From Scytonematopsis contorta HA4267-MV1 (lineage in GTDB: Bacteria; Cyanobacteriota; Cyanobacteriia; Cyanobacteriales; Nostocaceae): a stretch of 64,000 nt of DNA. The stretch is from assembly GCA_019359035.1 (NCBI GenBank), contig JAHHIC010000033.1, positions 99,996 through 163,995 on the forward strand. The letters run 5' to 3'. Position 1 is the stretch's first letter. Every line of letters begins with the position of its first letter. Position numbers and translations under genes: made by a program. Positions 43,010 through 52,212 of the stretch are shown piece after piece. The notes beneath the pieces are model-generated. The model did not search any database and had not been told where the DNA came from. It saw only the letters and a list, made by a program, of their open reading frames with translations.

Positions 43010-43678
43010 ATGAGTAATATTCTTGTAGTTGATGACCATCAGTTAATTATATCTGGGACTATTAATATACTAAAAGACCGATATCCAGATACAGAAATTT
43101 TCGTAGCTAAAACAGCAGAGAGTGCTTTTATTCAATTAGAACATGCGGAAAAACAAAAATTCATGTTTGACCTCATTGTATTGGACTTATCCATTCCAGA
43201 AAAACCTGGAATGACTGCAAACATTGAGACAGGTCTTCAGTTACTCCAAAATTTATTAAATAAATATCCTAATTTAAATTTAATGGTGCAAAGTAGTTAT
43301 GCAAAAGCATTAGTAAGAATAAAATACGAAATTGACGAACATCAAGGAGGTTTTGTTATTGCTGACAAAGGACTTTCAGAACAGGAAATGTTGACTCGTT
43401 TTAATTTAGCAATAAACGGGGCGACCCATACAAAGGATATAAAAATGGGGTTAGAAATGAAACCAGAATGGCTCGAAGTTTTGAGTTTGGCATTTGAAGA
43501 AGGATTGCAAGATAAATTAATTGCTGAGAAAATGAACATACACGAACGTACAGTACGTGCATACTGGACAAAAGTCCAAGACGCTTTAAATGTCTATCCT
43601 GAAAATTGTAAACAAGAAGGTAAAAATATAAGAATTCAAACTGAAATTCGCGCAAGAGAAGAAGGTTTAATTGATTAG
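43010..43678 (+). CDS. Response regulator with LuxR-like HTH
   Basis: 222 residues from the ATG at 43010 (MSNILVVDDHQLIISGTINI); an upstream TTG is less likely. The receiver domain has the acidic pair VVDDH, the phospho-acceptor Asp in LIVLDLSIPEKPGM (about 58), a Ser/Thr switch (VQSSYAKALV) and the Lys in FVIADKGLS. The output domain is a LuxR/NarL-type helix-turn-helix: EGLQDKLIAEKMNIHERTVR, then AYWTKVQDALNV. A NarL-like DNA-binding regulator. The partner is evidently the CHASE2 kinase 96 bp downstream. Confidence 0.88.
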   Translation: MSNILVVDDHQLIISGTINILKDRYPDTEIFVAKTAESAFIQLEHAEKQKFMFDLIVLDLSIPEKPGMTANIETGLQLLQNLLNKYPNLNLMVQSSYAKALVRIKYEIDEHQGGFVIADKGLSEQEMLTRFNLAINGATHTKDIKMGLEMKPEWLEVLSLAFEEGLQDKLIAEKMNIHERTVRAYWTKVQDALNVYPENCKQEGKNIRIQTEIRAREEGLID

Positions 43679-43774
43679 CTAATATAAGCACTAAGTATGC
43701 CAGTTATCAGGTCAAAACATAAATTTTTATATTTATAATTATCAAGAAAAAGGTTGAGATTTATACTCATATTT

Positions 43775-45652
43775 ATGTTGAAAAAAATTGTATCATTAAT
43801 TAAAGATGAAGTTTCTATTTGGCGTAGTGCAGCACTTCCAGGAATAGGTGTTATTATTATTATTATAGCTGCTCGCTTTAGCGGCTTACTACAAGATAGT
43901 GAATTAATGCTACTTGATAAATTTTTAAGTATGCGAACTGCCGAACCTGTAGACAAAGAAATTGTGATTATTGGTATTAATGAAGATGATATTCAAGAAA
44001 TAAATAAGTATCCAATACCAGATAAAAATATTGCAGAACTCATCAACAAAATACAACGTTATAACCCAAAAGTTATTGGTCTTGACATATTTAAAAATAT
44101 ACCTGTAGAGCCGGGTAGTAAAGACTTAACAAAGATATTCCAAGAAAATAAAAATATTGTTGGTGTTGAAAAAGCTTTAGAACCAGGTAAAATCGCTCCA
44201 CCTCCAAGTTTGCCTAAAGAACAAGTTGGTTTTGTAGATATAATTCCAGACAAAGATAGTAAATATAGACGTTATTTACTTTGGATTCCTAATCCGGAAA
44301 ATAGAAAAGAAGGTAAGTTCTCTTTTTCCCTACGTCTAGCAGCAATTTATTTGTCTTATAAAGGCATTCAGATAGAAGAAGGCCGTGGTGGTGCTATAAA
44401 GTTTGATAAAACAGAACTCCCTCTTTTTTCTCGAAATACTGGGGGATATGTAGAAACTGATGATGGTGGGACTCAGATATTAATGAATTTTCGTAATGGT
44501 GAAGAAAGATTTAATTTTTTTTCTCTAAAAGATATTATATATAGAAAAAATAATTTAAGTTTTTTAAAAAATAAAATAGTGTTAATAGGAATGACCTCTA
44601 GTAGCATTCCAGATTTCTTTTCCACTTCTGCCATCTCTGATTTAAAACTAAATGGGCAAATTTATGGGGTAGAGTATCACGCTCATGCTATTAGTCAAAT
44701 TATAAATGCCGTCTTAAACGGACGTCCTTTGTTAAAAACATGGTCAGATAAAATGGAATATTTATGGATAATAGTTTGGGGTTTTATTCCTATTATTATT
44801 GGTAGATTGACACAATCGATATGGCATAATTTGTTAGCTGTTAGCTTTAATAGCATTTTTTTAATCGGAATTAGTTATTTACTTTTAATGCACTATGGAT
44901 TGTGGATTCCCACTGCACCAGTTTTATTGATTTTAGCTATTAATGGTGTTGGACTAAGCGCTTTTACCTTCTATCGACATGACCAAGCTTTAAAATCTCA
45001 AATCAAAGCAAGACAAAGTACTATTGAATATACGTTTAATGTTATTCATAATGGACCTCTACAGACATTAGCTCATACTTTAAGTAATGCTAAAACGAAA
45101 GAAATTCCACAGAAAGAACTTATCTATCAATTGGAAAGACTCAATCATGAAATTAGAGATATTGGAGATTTTTTAAAAAAACAAGCTCTGAGCAGTGAAG
45201 AAATATTGCGATTAGGAAGTGGCTTAACCCTTGATTTAAACAAGCCAATTAATGAACTTTTTTATGAGGTATACGCAAGCACTATTGAAAGAGACGATTT
45301 TAAATATTTAAGCGCTATTAAAATTAAAACTCGCTCTTTTGAACCAATAAAGGATAAAAATTTAAATATTGAACAAAAACGAGAACTCTGTCAATTTCTT
45401 GAAGAAGCTTTATGTAATATAGGAAAACATGCTGAAGGAGCTAAGCGCATTCAAGTAACGGGAAAATATTGTAATGGATGGTACGTTTTAAGCATCAAAG
45501 ATAATGGTTGTGGCATTAGTTCATCGGCTGAAAGCAAAGGTACAAAACAGTGTCAGTTACTAGCTAACAAGTTAAATGGTAATTTTAAACGAGAGTCTAT
45601 CTTACCCAGAGGTACTTTATGTGAACTCACGTGGCCTTCAATTAAAGATTAA
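43775..45652 (+). CDS. CHASE2-domain sensor histidine kinase
   Basis: About 625 residues from the ATG at 43775 (a TTG seven codons earlier is also possible). TM helix near 21-37 (PGIGVIIIIIAARFSGLL). A CHASE2 extracytoplasmic sensor (about 40-315: DKEIVIIGINEDDIQE, KVIGLDIF, NKIVLIGMTSSSIPDFFSTS) follows, then three TM helices (about 325-410). The dimerisation helix holds the His in YTFNVIHNGPLQTLAHTLSN (about 426). The ATPase region has FLEEALCNIGKHAEGAKRI and LSIKDNGCGI. It belongs to the NarL-partner class; the residue after the His is Asn rather than the usual Asp/Glu. CHASE2 ligands are unknown. It likely phosphorylates the adjacent regulator and may control the following secretion module. 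Confidence 0.9.
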   Translation: MLKKIVSLIKDEVSIWRSAALPGIGVIIIIIAARFSGLLQDSELMLLDKFLSMRTAEPVDKEIVIIGINEDDIQEINKYPIPDKNIAELINKIQRYNPKVIGLDIFKNIPVEPGSKDLTKIFQENKNIVGVEKALEPGKIAPPPSLPKEQVGFVDIIPDKDSKYRRYLLWIPNPENRKEGKFSFSLRLAAIYLSYKGIQIEEGRGGAIKFDKTELPLFSRNTGGYVETDDGGTQILMNFRNGEERFNFFSLKDIIYRKNNLSFLKNKIVLIGMTSSSIPDFFSTSAISDLKLNGQIYGVEYHAHAISQIINAVLNGRPLLKTWSDKMEYLWIIVWGFIPIIIGRLTQSIWHNLLAVSFNSIFLIGISYLLLMHYGLWIPTAPVLLILAINGVGLSAFTFYRHDQALKSQIKARQSTIEYTFNVIHNGPLQTLAHTLSNAKTKEIPQKELIYQLERLNHEIRDIGDFLKKQALSSEEILRLGSGLTLDLNKPINELFYEVYASTIERDDFKYLSAIKIKTRSFEPIKDKNLNIEQKRELCQFLEEALCNIGKHAEGAKRIQVTGKYCNGWYVLSIKDNGCGISSSAESKGTKQCQLLANKLNGNFKRESILPRGTLCELTWPSIKD

Positions 45653-45825
45653 AATAAAGATTTAGATGCTAAAAAAATTTCTATACCTTTTTCTTTAGTT
45701 ATAAAAAAGTGGTTATTTTTTTTTAATTTATGGAAAGTTTTGCCTAAATTAAAATAACTGTAGACGCCGCAATAGAAAAGGGTTTAAAGTTGGCAATATT
45801 CAAATTATCTATTAAGGATACTCTA

Positions 45826-48021
45826 ATGCTGAAAAAATATCTGACAAAATTATTTGCAATTTCTTTACTTTGTACATTATTATTAAATTCTTGCGTTACA
45901 GTTCAACCCAAAACAGCGTTATTATTTTATTTCAATAATAAGGCAGCCACAAAACAAGTAAAGTCTATTCAACCACCACTGGCGCCAAAAAAACCTCATC
46001 AAGAAGTTCGTCATGGTGAAATTATCCACGATAATTATTTTTGGTTACGCGATATAGAAAATCCGGAAGTATCAAAGTATCTTAAAGCCGAAAATGCATA
46101 TACTGAGTCCTTAACTGCTAATTTAAAACCGCTGCAAACACAATTGTATCAGGAAATGCTAGGGCGAGTACAGGAGAATAGAACCAGTGTCGCTATACAA
46201 ATGGGAGGTTATCTTTACTACACGCGCAACGAAAAAGGTAAAAATTATCCTATTTATTGCCGCAAAAAGAACGCGAATGCTAAAGAAGAAATTTTATTAG
46301 ACCAAAATCAACTTGCGGCTCAATATAAGTATTTGAACGTTAGCATTTTAAATGTTAGTAACGATGGTAATCTGCTTGCTTACGCTATTGATACCAAAGG
46401 AGATATTCGTTACAATCTCGTTGTGAAGGATTTACGGTCGGGGAAAATAATATCTAACTCAATTAAAAATATTACTTCGCTAACTTGGGCAAGCGATAAC
46501 ACACTATTTTATATTACCGCAGACCAAATTACTAACCGTGCGAATACTTTATGGCTGTTTAAATTAGGAAGCACACCGCAAAAGCTGATTGAAGAAAAAG
46601 ATGTAGAATTTTCCTCAGAAGTTAGTCGCACTAAAGACAAACAGTACATTTTATACACAGTCAACAGTAAAGATACTAGCGAAACACATTACCTTGATGC
46701 AGCTAAACCCAAAGGTAATTTACAAATCATCTCGAAACGTGCGAAAGGTTACAAGTACTTGGTTGAACACCGTAATGGATTGTGGTATAAAACCACTAAT
46801 AAAGGTGTAAATAATCAAAAAGCTATCAATAACCGAATTGTAACTTTACCTGTTGGCAATTCTAAACGCGCCGAACAAGAGTTTTTACCGCATAATCAAA
46901 GTGTATTGATAAATGGTATTGACTTGTATAAAGATTTTGCGGTTGTATCGGAGAAGAAGCTTGGTTTAAATAGATTTTTAGTATATAATTTTCAAACCAA
47001 AAAATGGCGTGAAGTTAATTTTCCTGATAGTGTTTACACTGCTTCTTTAGGAGTTGAGCAAGAATCTACAAGTGAGATTATTAATCAACCGTTTGATTCT
47101 AATTCTTTTCGCTACACTTATACAACCTTGATTTCACCGACAGCTGTTTACGAGCAAAACCTTGCTACAGGTACACAGAAGATAATTAAGCGCAGACAAG
47201 TTCCTAACTACGATGCTAGTAAATATACAACCGAAAGAGTATGGGCGCCAGCCCGAGATGGTATGAAAATTCCCTTATCTATAGTTTACCGTAAAGGTGT
47301 TGAGCGTAATGGCCAGACGCCTTTGTTAATGTACGGTTATGGTGCATACGGTTTGGGACAAGACGCACAATTTGATAGCAACTTGATTAGCTTACTCGAT
47401 AGAGGTGTAATATATGTCATTGCTCATATACGTGGTGGGGATGAATTAGGCAAGCAGTGGTACGAAGATGGTAAGTTGATGAACAAAAAAAACACTTTTA
47501 ATGATTTTATTGATAGTGCCGAATATTTAATCAGTAACCGTTGGACATCGAAAGACCGTTTATTAATTAGTGGTGCAAGTGCAGGTGGTTTACTCATTAG
47601 TACTGTCGTCAACATGCGTCCCGACCTTTTCAAAGCAGCACATCTCGGTGTACCTTTTGTAGATATCATGAACACGATGTGGGATGAGAGCTTACCATTA
47701 ACTACAGAAGAATACCTCGAATGGGGCAACCCGCATGAAAAGTCTGCCTACGATTATATGCTTGCTTATAGTCCTTATGATAATTTGGCGTCTAAAGCTT
47801 ACCCTGCAATACTTCTCACCACCAGTATTAATGATAGCCAAGTTGGATATTGGGAACCGACAAAATACGTCGCTAAATTGCGTACCTTAAAAACAGACAA
47901 TAATCCTTTGTTACTAAAAATTAACCTAGAAGCAGGTCATCAAGGCGCCAGTGGTCGTTACGAGGTACTTAAAGACATTGCATTTGAATACGCTTGGATG
48001 CTCTCACTAGTTGGATTTTAA
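45826..48021 (+). CDS. Lipoprotein S9A prolyl-oligopeptidase family peptidase
   Basis: 731 residues from the ATG at 45826 (AAGGA eight bases upstream); a TTG 12 codons before it is rejected. Signal with lipobox LLLNSC (Cys near 23), so it is anchored outside the cytoplasm. N-terminal propeller entrance HQEVRHGEIIHDNYFWLRDI is typical of family S9A. The catalytic domain has LLMYGYGAYG, IAHIRGGDELGKQW, the serine in ISGASAGGLL (about 586), Asp in LTTSINDSQVGYWEPTKYVA (about 669) and His in EAGHQGASGRYE (about 705). All catalytic residues are present. It cuts short peptides after Pro or basic residues. It lies between the CHASE2 kinase and DUF928 genes. Confidence 0.93.
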   Translation: MLKKYLTKLFAISLLCTLLLNSCVTVQPKTALLFYFNNKAATKQVKSIQPPLAPKKPHQEVRHGEIIHDNYFWLRDIENPEVSKYLKAENAYTESLTANLKPLQTQLYQEMLGRVQENRTSVAIQMGGYLYYTRNEKGKNYPIYCRKKNANAKEEILLDQNQLAAQYKYLNVSILNVSNDGNLLAYAIDTKGDIRYNLVVKDLRSGKIISNSIKNITSLTWASDNTLFYITADQITNRANTLWLFKLGSTPQKLIEEKDVEFSSEVSRTKDKQYILYTVNSKDTSETHYLDAAKPKGNLQIISKRAKGYKYLVEHRNGLWYKTTNKGVNNQKAINNRIVTLPVGNSKRAEQEFLPHNQSVLINGIDLYKDFAVVSEKKLGLNRFLVYNFQTKKWREVNFPDSVYTASLGVEQESTSEIINQPFDSNSFRYTYTTLISPTAVYEQNLATGTQKIIKRRQVPNYDASKYTTERVWAPARDGMKIPLSIVYRKGVERNGQTPLLMYGYGAYGLGQDAQFDSNLISLLDRGVIYVIAHIRGGDELGKQWYEDGKLMNKKNTFNDFIDSAEYLISNRWTSKDRLLISGASAGGLLISTVVNMRPDLFKAAHLGVPFVDIMNTMWDESLPLTTEEYLEWGNPHEKSAYDYMLAYSPYDNLASKAYPAILLTTSINDSQVGYWEPTKYVAKLRTLKTDNNPLLLKINLEAGHQGASGRYEVLKDIAFEYAWMLSLVGF

Positions 48022-48421
48022 CAAACTCCTTATAAGTGCAAGTACTACTAATTGCGATTAAAATTCTTCGTTTACTAATAGTAATAACAGCCACATCAAT
48101 TCAAAATACCCTACGGAAAGACCTTCGGTCTACAAAATTCAAAATTGCAAGTTGAGGTCACCCCTTCGGGGAAATAACTTTGTAATAGTATTATTTAGTA
48201 TCAAAATGTATGATTTAGTTTGAAAATGTTTTATTTTATAAGAAGAAATTCCTAATTTTTTTGAATAAACCATAAAATTCCGTAACTAAGAACAAGTTAT
48301 GTGTATCTGTAAATTATTGGGTTCAAGGAAAATTGCATAAAGCGATTTCGAGAACTCTTACAATTAGTTTAGAGATATTTATCTCACATTGAGTATCTTC
48401 AAGGTTCAACGGAGAAAAATT
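48022..48421. other. Intergenic region before the DUF928 gene
   Basis: 400 bp, no gene seen. Short hairpins GACCTTCGGTC and CCCCTTCGGGG lie at about 48120-48180, along with AAAATTC heptamers. The left arm of an inverted repeat (48098-48116) matches a right arm at 49211-49229 beyond the DUF928 gene. Confidence 0.5.
48098..48116. repeat. Left arm of inverted repeat around the DUF928 gene
   Basis: AATTCAAAATACCCTACGG pairs with CCGTAGGGTATTCTGAATT at 49211-49229 at 18 of 19 positions. Confidence 0.65.
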
Positions 48422-49186
48422 ATGGTTTACCAAATTTATTTGACCTTAATTAAACGACCCTTCAGCTACAGAATGTTAAGTATTTTATTCTTCAGTTTGT
48501 TTTTGTTTTTACCAACAGTAGTTCAAGCAACCTATTCACCTAGTTCAAGGAAGCCTCCTAGCGACCATTCTAGAGCTGGAGGTTCAAGAGGATGTCCCGG
48601 AGATGCTATACCTTTAACATCTTTAGCACCAAATACATTTGTGGGAACAACAACTTCCTTACGTCCTACATTTGTTTGGTTCACATCTAAAGCTCAACCA
48701 ACAGAATTTAGGTTGTCAGAATTGGACGCAAATAACCAAGCAAAACAAATAGGTGTCCCTCAAAAGCTAAAAAGTATTCCAGGGATTAACCAATTAGTAC
48801 TTCCAAGCAGTTTACCATCATTAACTGTAGGTAAGAGATATTTATGGCAAGTATCAATAGATTGTCAGGGTGGTTCTCTTATGCAGAGGGCAGAATTTTT
48901 GGTAGTACAAAAAACACCTAATTTAGAAATGAAACTATCTAGCGCTACAAATGATTCTCAAAAAGCTAATATTTATGCAGAGGCTGGCTTATGGTATGAA
49001 GCTCTTGAACAAGCTCTTAAGGTTGCTCCCCCAGGAAAACTTGGGCAAACAGGTGCTTTTTTTGTGAAAAATCTTGTCCAATGGGACAATTTAGTAGCGA
49101 CAGTAATCCCAAACGAACAAAATGTCCGTGAGAAAGAAATTCAGCAACGAAGAATCAACTTAGAAAGTATTACAAAACTTTACTAA
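48422..49186 (+). CDS. DUF928 family exported protein
   Basis: 254 residues from the ATG at 48422, with CGGAGA upstream. Signal-type hydrophobic segment (MLSILFFSLFLFLPTVVQA) then the DUF928 domain: SSRKPPSDHSRAGGSRGCPG, PLTSLAPNTFVGTTTSLRPT and FVWFTSKAQPTEFRLSEL, followed by a beta-rich region like an Ig/fibronectin fold (GKRYLWQVSIDCQGG) and a helical tail that resembles a TPR hairpin (KANIYAEAGLWYEALEQALK). DUF928 proteins are almost confined to cyanobacteria and often lie with CHAT, CHASE2 and haemagglutinin-type genes. Function unknown; likely periplasmic. Confidence 0.9.
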   Translation: MVYQIYLTLIKRPFSYRMLSILFFSLFLFLPTVVQATYSPSSRKPPSDHSRAGGSRGCPGDAIPLTSLAPNTFVGTTTSLRPTFVWFTSKAQPTEFRLSELDANNQAKQIGVPQKLKSIPGINQLVLPSSLPSLTVGKRYLWQVSIDCQGGSLMQRAEFLVVQKTPNLEMKLSSATNDSQKANIYAEAGLWYEALEQALKVAPPGKLGQTGAFFVKNLVQWDNLVATVIPNEQNVREKEIQQRRINLESITKLY

Positions 49187-49198
49187 AAATATACTTAA

Positions 49199-49258
49199 AT
49201 TCAAAATATACCGTAGGGTATTCTGAATTTTGAATTTTGAATTTTGAATTTATACATT
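49199..49258. repeat. STRR heptamers and right inverted-repeat arm
   Basis: CCGTAGGGTATTCTGAATT (49211-49229) is the partner of 48098-48116. It runs into four GAATTTT heptamers between the convergent DUF928 and CHAT genes. Confidence 0.65.
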
Positions 49259-49262
49259 ATTT

Positions 49263-52046
49263 TTATAACCAATTACCAATCATAACAAAAGATGCCCAAA
49301 ACCCAGGGTTACTATAAGGCTTATCCTTTTGTTCAAGCAAATTTCGTTGAGCTAATTGTAAGGCTTCTGCCTTACTTTTATCTGCACGTAAATTTTGATA
49401 GAATTTTTCTACTATAATTGGTGTAGATTCATCGTCCACCGACCACAGAGAAGCCAAGGTGCTTCTAACCCCTATTTGTAAAGCAACACCAGCTAAACCA
49501 AGTGTAGTGCGGTCATCTCCCATAGCAGTTTGACACGCAGTTAAGGCTAAAAGCTCAACTACATTAATGTCATTAGTAAATTCTTTCAAAGTTTTTTGTA
49601 AATCATTAATAGTTATTTTTTGGTTATTTCCAGCAACTAAAAAAGTATCTTCCGGGATAATGCCAAATTGTGCATGAGTAGCAATATGAATAATTGGATA
49701 AGTAGTTTTTTTAAGTCGCTCTTTTACTTTTTCTAAAGTGAAATCTTGGTTTTTAAGTAATGTCTTAGCGGGAAATATTTTTTGTATGTTTTCTACTTCT
49801 GTTGGAACATTTAATAACGCATCCCATTTCTTCCCATCAATATTAGCTACTTCGCTAACAGCTAATATCATAGCACGGCTAGTTTCTGCTTTAAGCTTTT
49901 TTGGCGCTGTTAGCTCTAGACTTGGTGTTGTAGCTATAGCATAATTTTCAATTAAATATTGACTTTTTTTCTTGTTGTATAATGCAGACATAGGTATACT
50001 GCGTAAGAATCCATCTTGTACAAAAACAAGAGTTTTAATTTGGTTATTACTCGATTTTGCATTTAAATATGGTTCAAAAGGTGCAATTATTAAATCATAT
50101 AAATTTGCAGCCTGATTTGTATCGTAATTTGTTTCCTTTCTTGCATTTGCTAATCCTTTACGAAAATTTTCTACTTTCTCGCTTAATTTTTCACTTGTAA
50201 TTTCTTCTCCATTTTCTTCTACCCACTTGAAATACTGCTTTTTATTTGGTAAATTCAGCAAAATCGCAACTTTATTTTCTAAAATTATAGAGCTAAAAAC
50301 AGCAGTATCATCTTTCAGTAGTTCATCAACTCTTCTTGGTGTTATTGCTGCTAAAATACATTCATTACCAAAATAATTTTGTAACTCTGCCAATTTTAGG
50401 GAATCAATTATTTGACGAGCTTCAGTTAATGGTTGGTTAAGCGAATTCAATCTTGTATCTTTTTCTTGTTTTTGTTGTAAAGATAAATTATTTAGTTGTT
50501 TAACGTTTTCTAGTTTTAATTGGGCTAACTGACGATAAAGAGGTCTAATTACGTCTCTAAAGTCTAATTGTAAATCTCTATCTGCTGTAAGAATATCTCT
50601 ACGGATTTTTTCCAAAGTTTGAAAAGCACGTTTATAAGCAGCCGTAGCTTCTAAATGTTTCCCTTTTTTTTCTAAAAGTCTTCCTTGTTGCCATTCCCAT
50701 AAATAAATACTATCTTGGACTTTTAACTTTTGGTCAGCAACCAAGATTGCTGCATTGGTTAACTCTATTGCTTTATTATAATCTTTTTTACACTCATAAA
50801 AATGCCCCTTTGCTCCTAAAGCAAAAGATTCTGAGCGAGAGTCTTGTATATTGTTACCGATTTCAACGGCTTTATTTAATAATGTAATAACTTCTGTATC
50901 TGGGAACTGTCTTTTAACAATACATTGAGTTAATGGTGAAGTGACACTAGTAGTACTATCATTATCGGGTAGGTTTGCTAAATCAATTGCTGCGTATACT
51001 TTCTGTGATGAATCTGGTAATTGATATAAAATATTTAAAGCTTCCTGTGTAAATTGTTTAATTTTATTTTTATCAAATATGGTAGACTCTGTATCGTTTT
51101 TTTGACTGTGTAAGTACAGCTTGCTTAAATTTAATAATGCTCTAAGTTTGGCAGGTTTATTATTTTGATATTGTGCATCTTGCGAACTTTCGTGAAAGTT
51201 TTTATCAGCTTTTTCAAAATAGAATTTAGTTTTTTTAAGGAACTCTTCATATCTTTCTGAATCGTTTATTTTAGCAGACTCAGCACGTAAACTCCAAAGT
51301 TGTGCTTGGCTAAAATATACACTACCTAGACTATTTGTAATTAGAAAACTATTACTTTCACCATTAATTTTTTTAGCTTCTTCTAGTTTTTCAATTGCAT
51401 CATTATATTTAGCCAATTGACGATAAACTTCCCCTAGACTTCCTAATGCTGCTACTTCTCCTATTTTGTCTTTTTGGGTACGAGCAATTTGTAATGAGCT
51501 TTCCGCAAGACAATTTGATTCATTTTTAACTTTTTTTTCTATTTCGCTTTCCGAATCTGCATTACATAAAATTTCTATCGCCTTTTTGGGTTGCCCTAAA
51601 CTGCTATATGCTTGTGCTAATTCGGTAAGCGCTCGTCCTGTTTCGCGAGGATTTTTTAATCGATTGTACAAAGATACTACCTTTTCCCAATTTATAGCTG
51701 TCTGTTCTATATTACCTAGTTGTCGATATGCATTAGCTAAATTTCCTAGAATAACTGCTTTTTCAGCAAGTTTATTATTGTTGTCACTTTTATATATTTT
51801 TAAAGCTGCTTCCCATTCTTCAATTGCTTTTTTAAAATTAGATAGATGGTAAAAATTTATACCTGATTTTACCAGATGATTCACATTTTGATTTTGTGCA
51901 TTGGCAAGCATACCTAAATTTAATTTGTTTACTGTGACCGAGACATTTGTCAGACATAAGCTAAGTATAAAGCTGATAATAAAAAATCTTGTAGATATTT
52001 TGGTAAATATTTTATATTTTACGAATTTTGGATATATTTTTGACAT
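49263..52046 (-). CDS. TPR and CHAT domain protein
   Basis: About 927 residues from the ATG at 52046 (MSKIYPKF), which has GGAG upstream; an ATG 16 codons before it is weaker. An N-terminal hydrophobic segment (FFIISFILSLCLTNVSVTVN) suggests export or anchoring. Residues about 60-480 hold many TPR-like repeats (KAIEEWEAALKIYKS, LGNLANAYRQLGNIEQTAIN, LGEVYRQLAKYNDAIEKLEE). The C-terminal CHAT domain is caspase/separase-like with the catalytic His in IIHIATHAQFG (about 789) and Cys in LALTACQTAMGDD (about 838), both intact. CHAT-TPR proteins act as proteases. It diverges from the TpsA gene, so the adhesin or its transporter may be a substrate; that is inference. Confidence 0.93.
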   Translation of the reverse strand: MSKIYPKFVKYKIFTKISTRFFIISFILSLCLTNVSVTVNKLNLGMLANAQNQNVNHLVKSGINFYHLSNFKKAIEEWEAALKIYKSDNNNKLAEKAVILGNLANAYRQLGNIEQTAINWEKVVSLYNRLKNPRETGRALTELAQAYSSLGQPKKAIEILCNADSESEIEKKVKNESNCLAESSLQIARTQKDKIGEVAALGSLGEVYRQLAKYNDAIEKLEEAKKINGESNSFLITNSLGSVYFSQAQLWSLRAESAKINDSERYEEFLKKTKFYFEKADKNFHESSQDAQYQNNKPAKLRALLNLSKLYLHSQKNDTESTIFDKNKIKQFTQEALNILYQLPDSSQKVYAAIDLANLPDNDSTTSVTSPLTQCIVKRQFPDTEVITLLNKAVEIGNNIQDSRSESFALGAKGHFYECKKDYNKAIELTNAAILVADQKLKVQDSIYLWEWQQGRLLEKKGKHLEATAAYKRAFQTLEKIRRDILTADRDLQLDFRDVIRPLYRQLAQLKLENVKQLNNLSLQQKQEKDTRLNSLNQPLTEARQIIDSLKLAELQNYFGNECILAAITPRRVDELLKDDTAVFSSIILENKVAILLNLPNKKQYFKWVEENGEEITSEKLSEKVENFRKGLANARKETNYDTNQAANLYDLIIAPFEPYLNAKSSNNQIKTLVFVQDGFLRSIPMSALYNKKKSQYLIENYAIATTPSLELTAPKKLKAETSRAMILAVSEVANIDGKKWDALLNVPTEVENIQKIFPAKTLLKNQDFTLEKVKERLKKTTYPIIHIATHAQFGIIPEDTFLVAGNNQKITINDLQKTLKEFTNDINVVELLALTACQTAMGDDRTTLGLAGVALQIGVRSTLASLWSVDDESTPIIVEKFYQNLRADKSKAEALQLAQRNLLEQKDKPYSNPGFWASFVMIGNWL

Positions 52047-52149
52047 TTTTACTCCGAATATATTCTTGTATTTTAAAAGTGTTATTTGAGACATTTTTTA
52101 CCTAAGTGCATAATGCAGTATTTGCTTACTTATAAATACTTAGGTACAT

Positions 52150-52177
52150 TTGACTGTATAATAAAATAGTCTATAGT
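52150..52177 (+). promoter_or_regulatory. Candidate sigma-70 promoter for the TpsA gene
   Basis: TTGACT (52150-52155), a 16-base spacer, and TATAGT (52172-52177). Transcription would start about 30 bases before the ATG at 52213. The divergent CHAT gene begins at 52046, so the region probably serves both. Confidence 0.45.
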
Positions 52178-52212
52178 GTAGTTATAAAGTATTCTTATAA
52201 GCAGAGAGCGTA

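Noticed and set aside
43754..43774. TTG start for the CHASE2 kinase
   Set aside because: The AAAAAGG directly abuts the TTG with no spacer; the ATG at 43775 begins a normal N-terminus, though it too lacks a good site.
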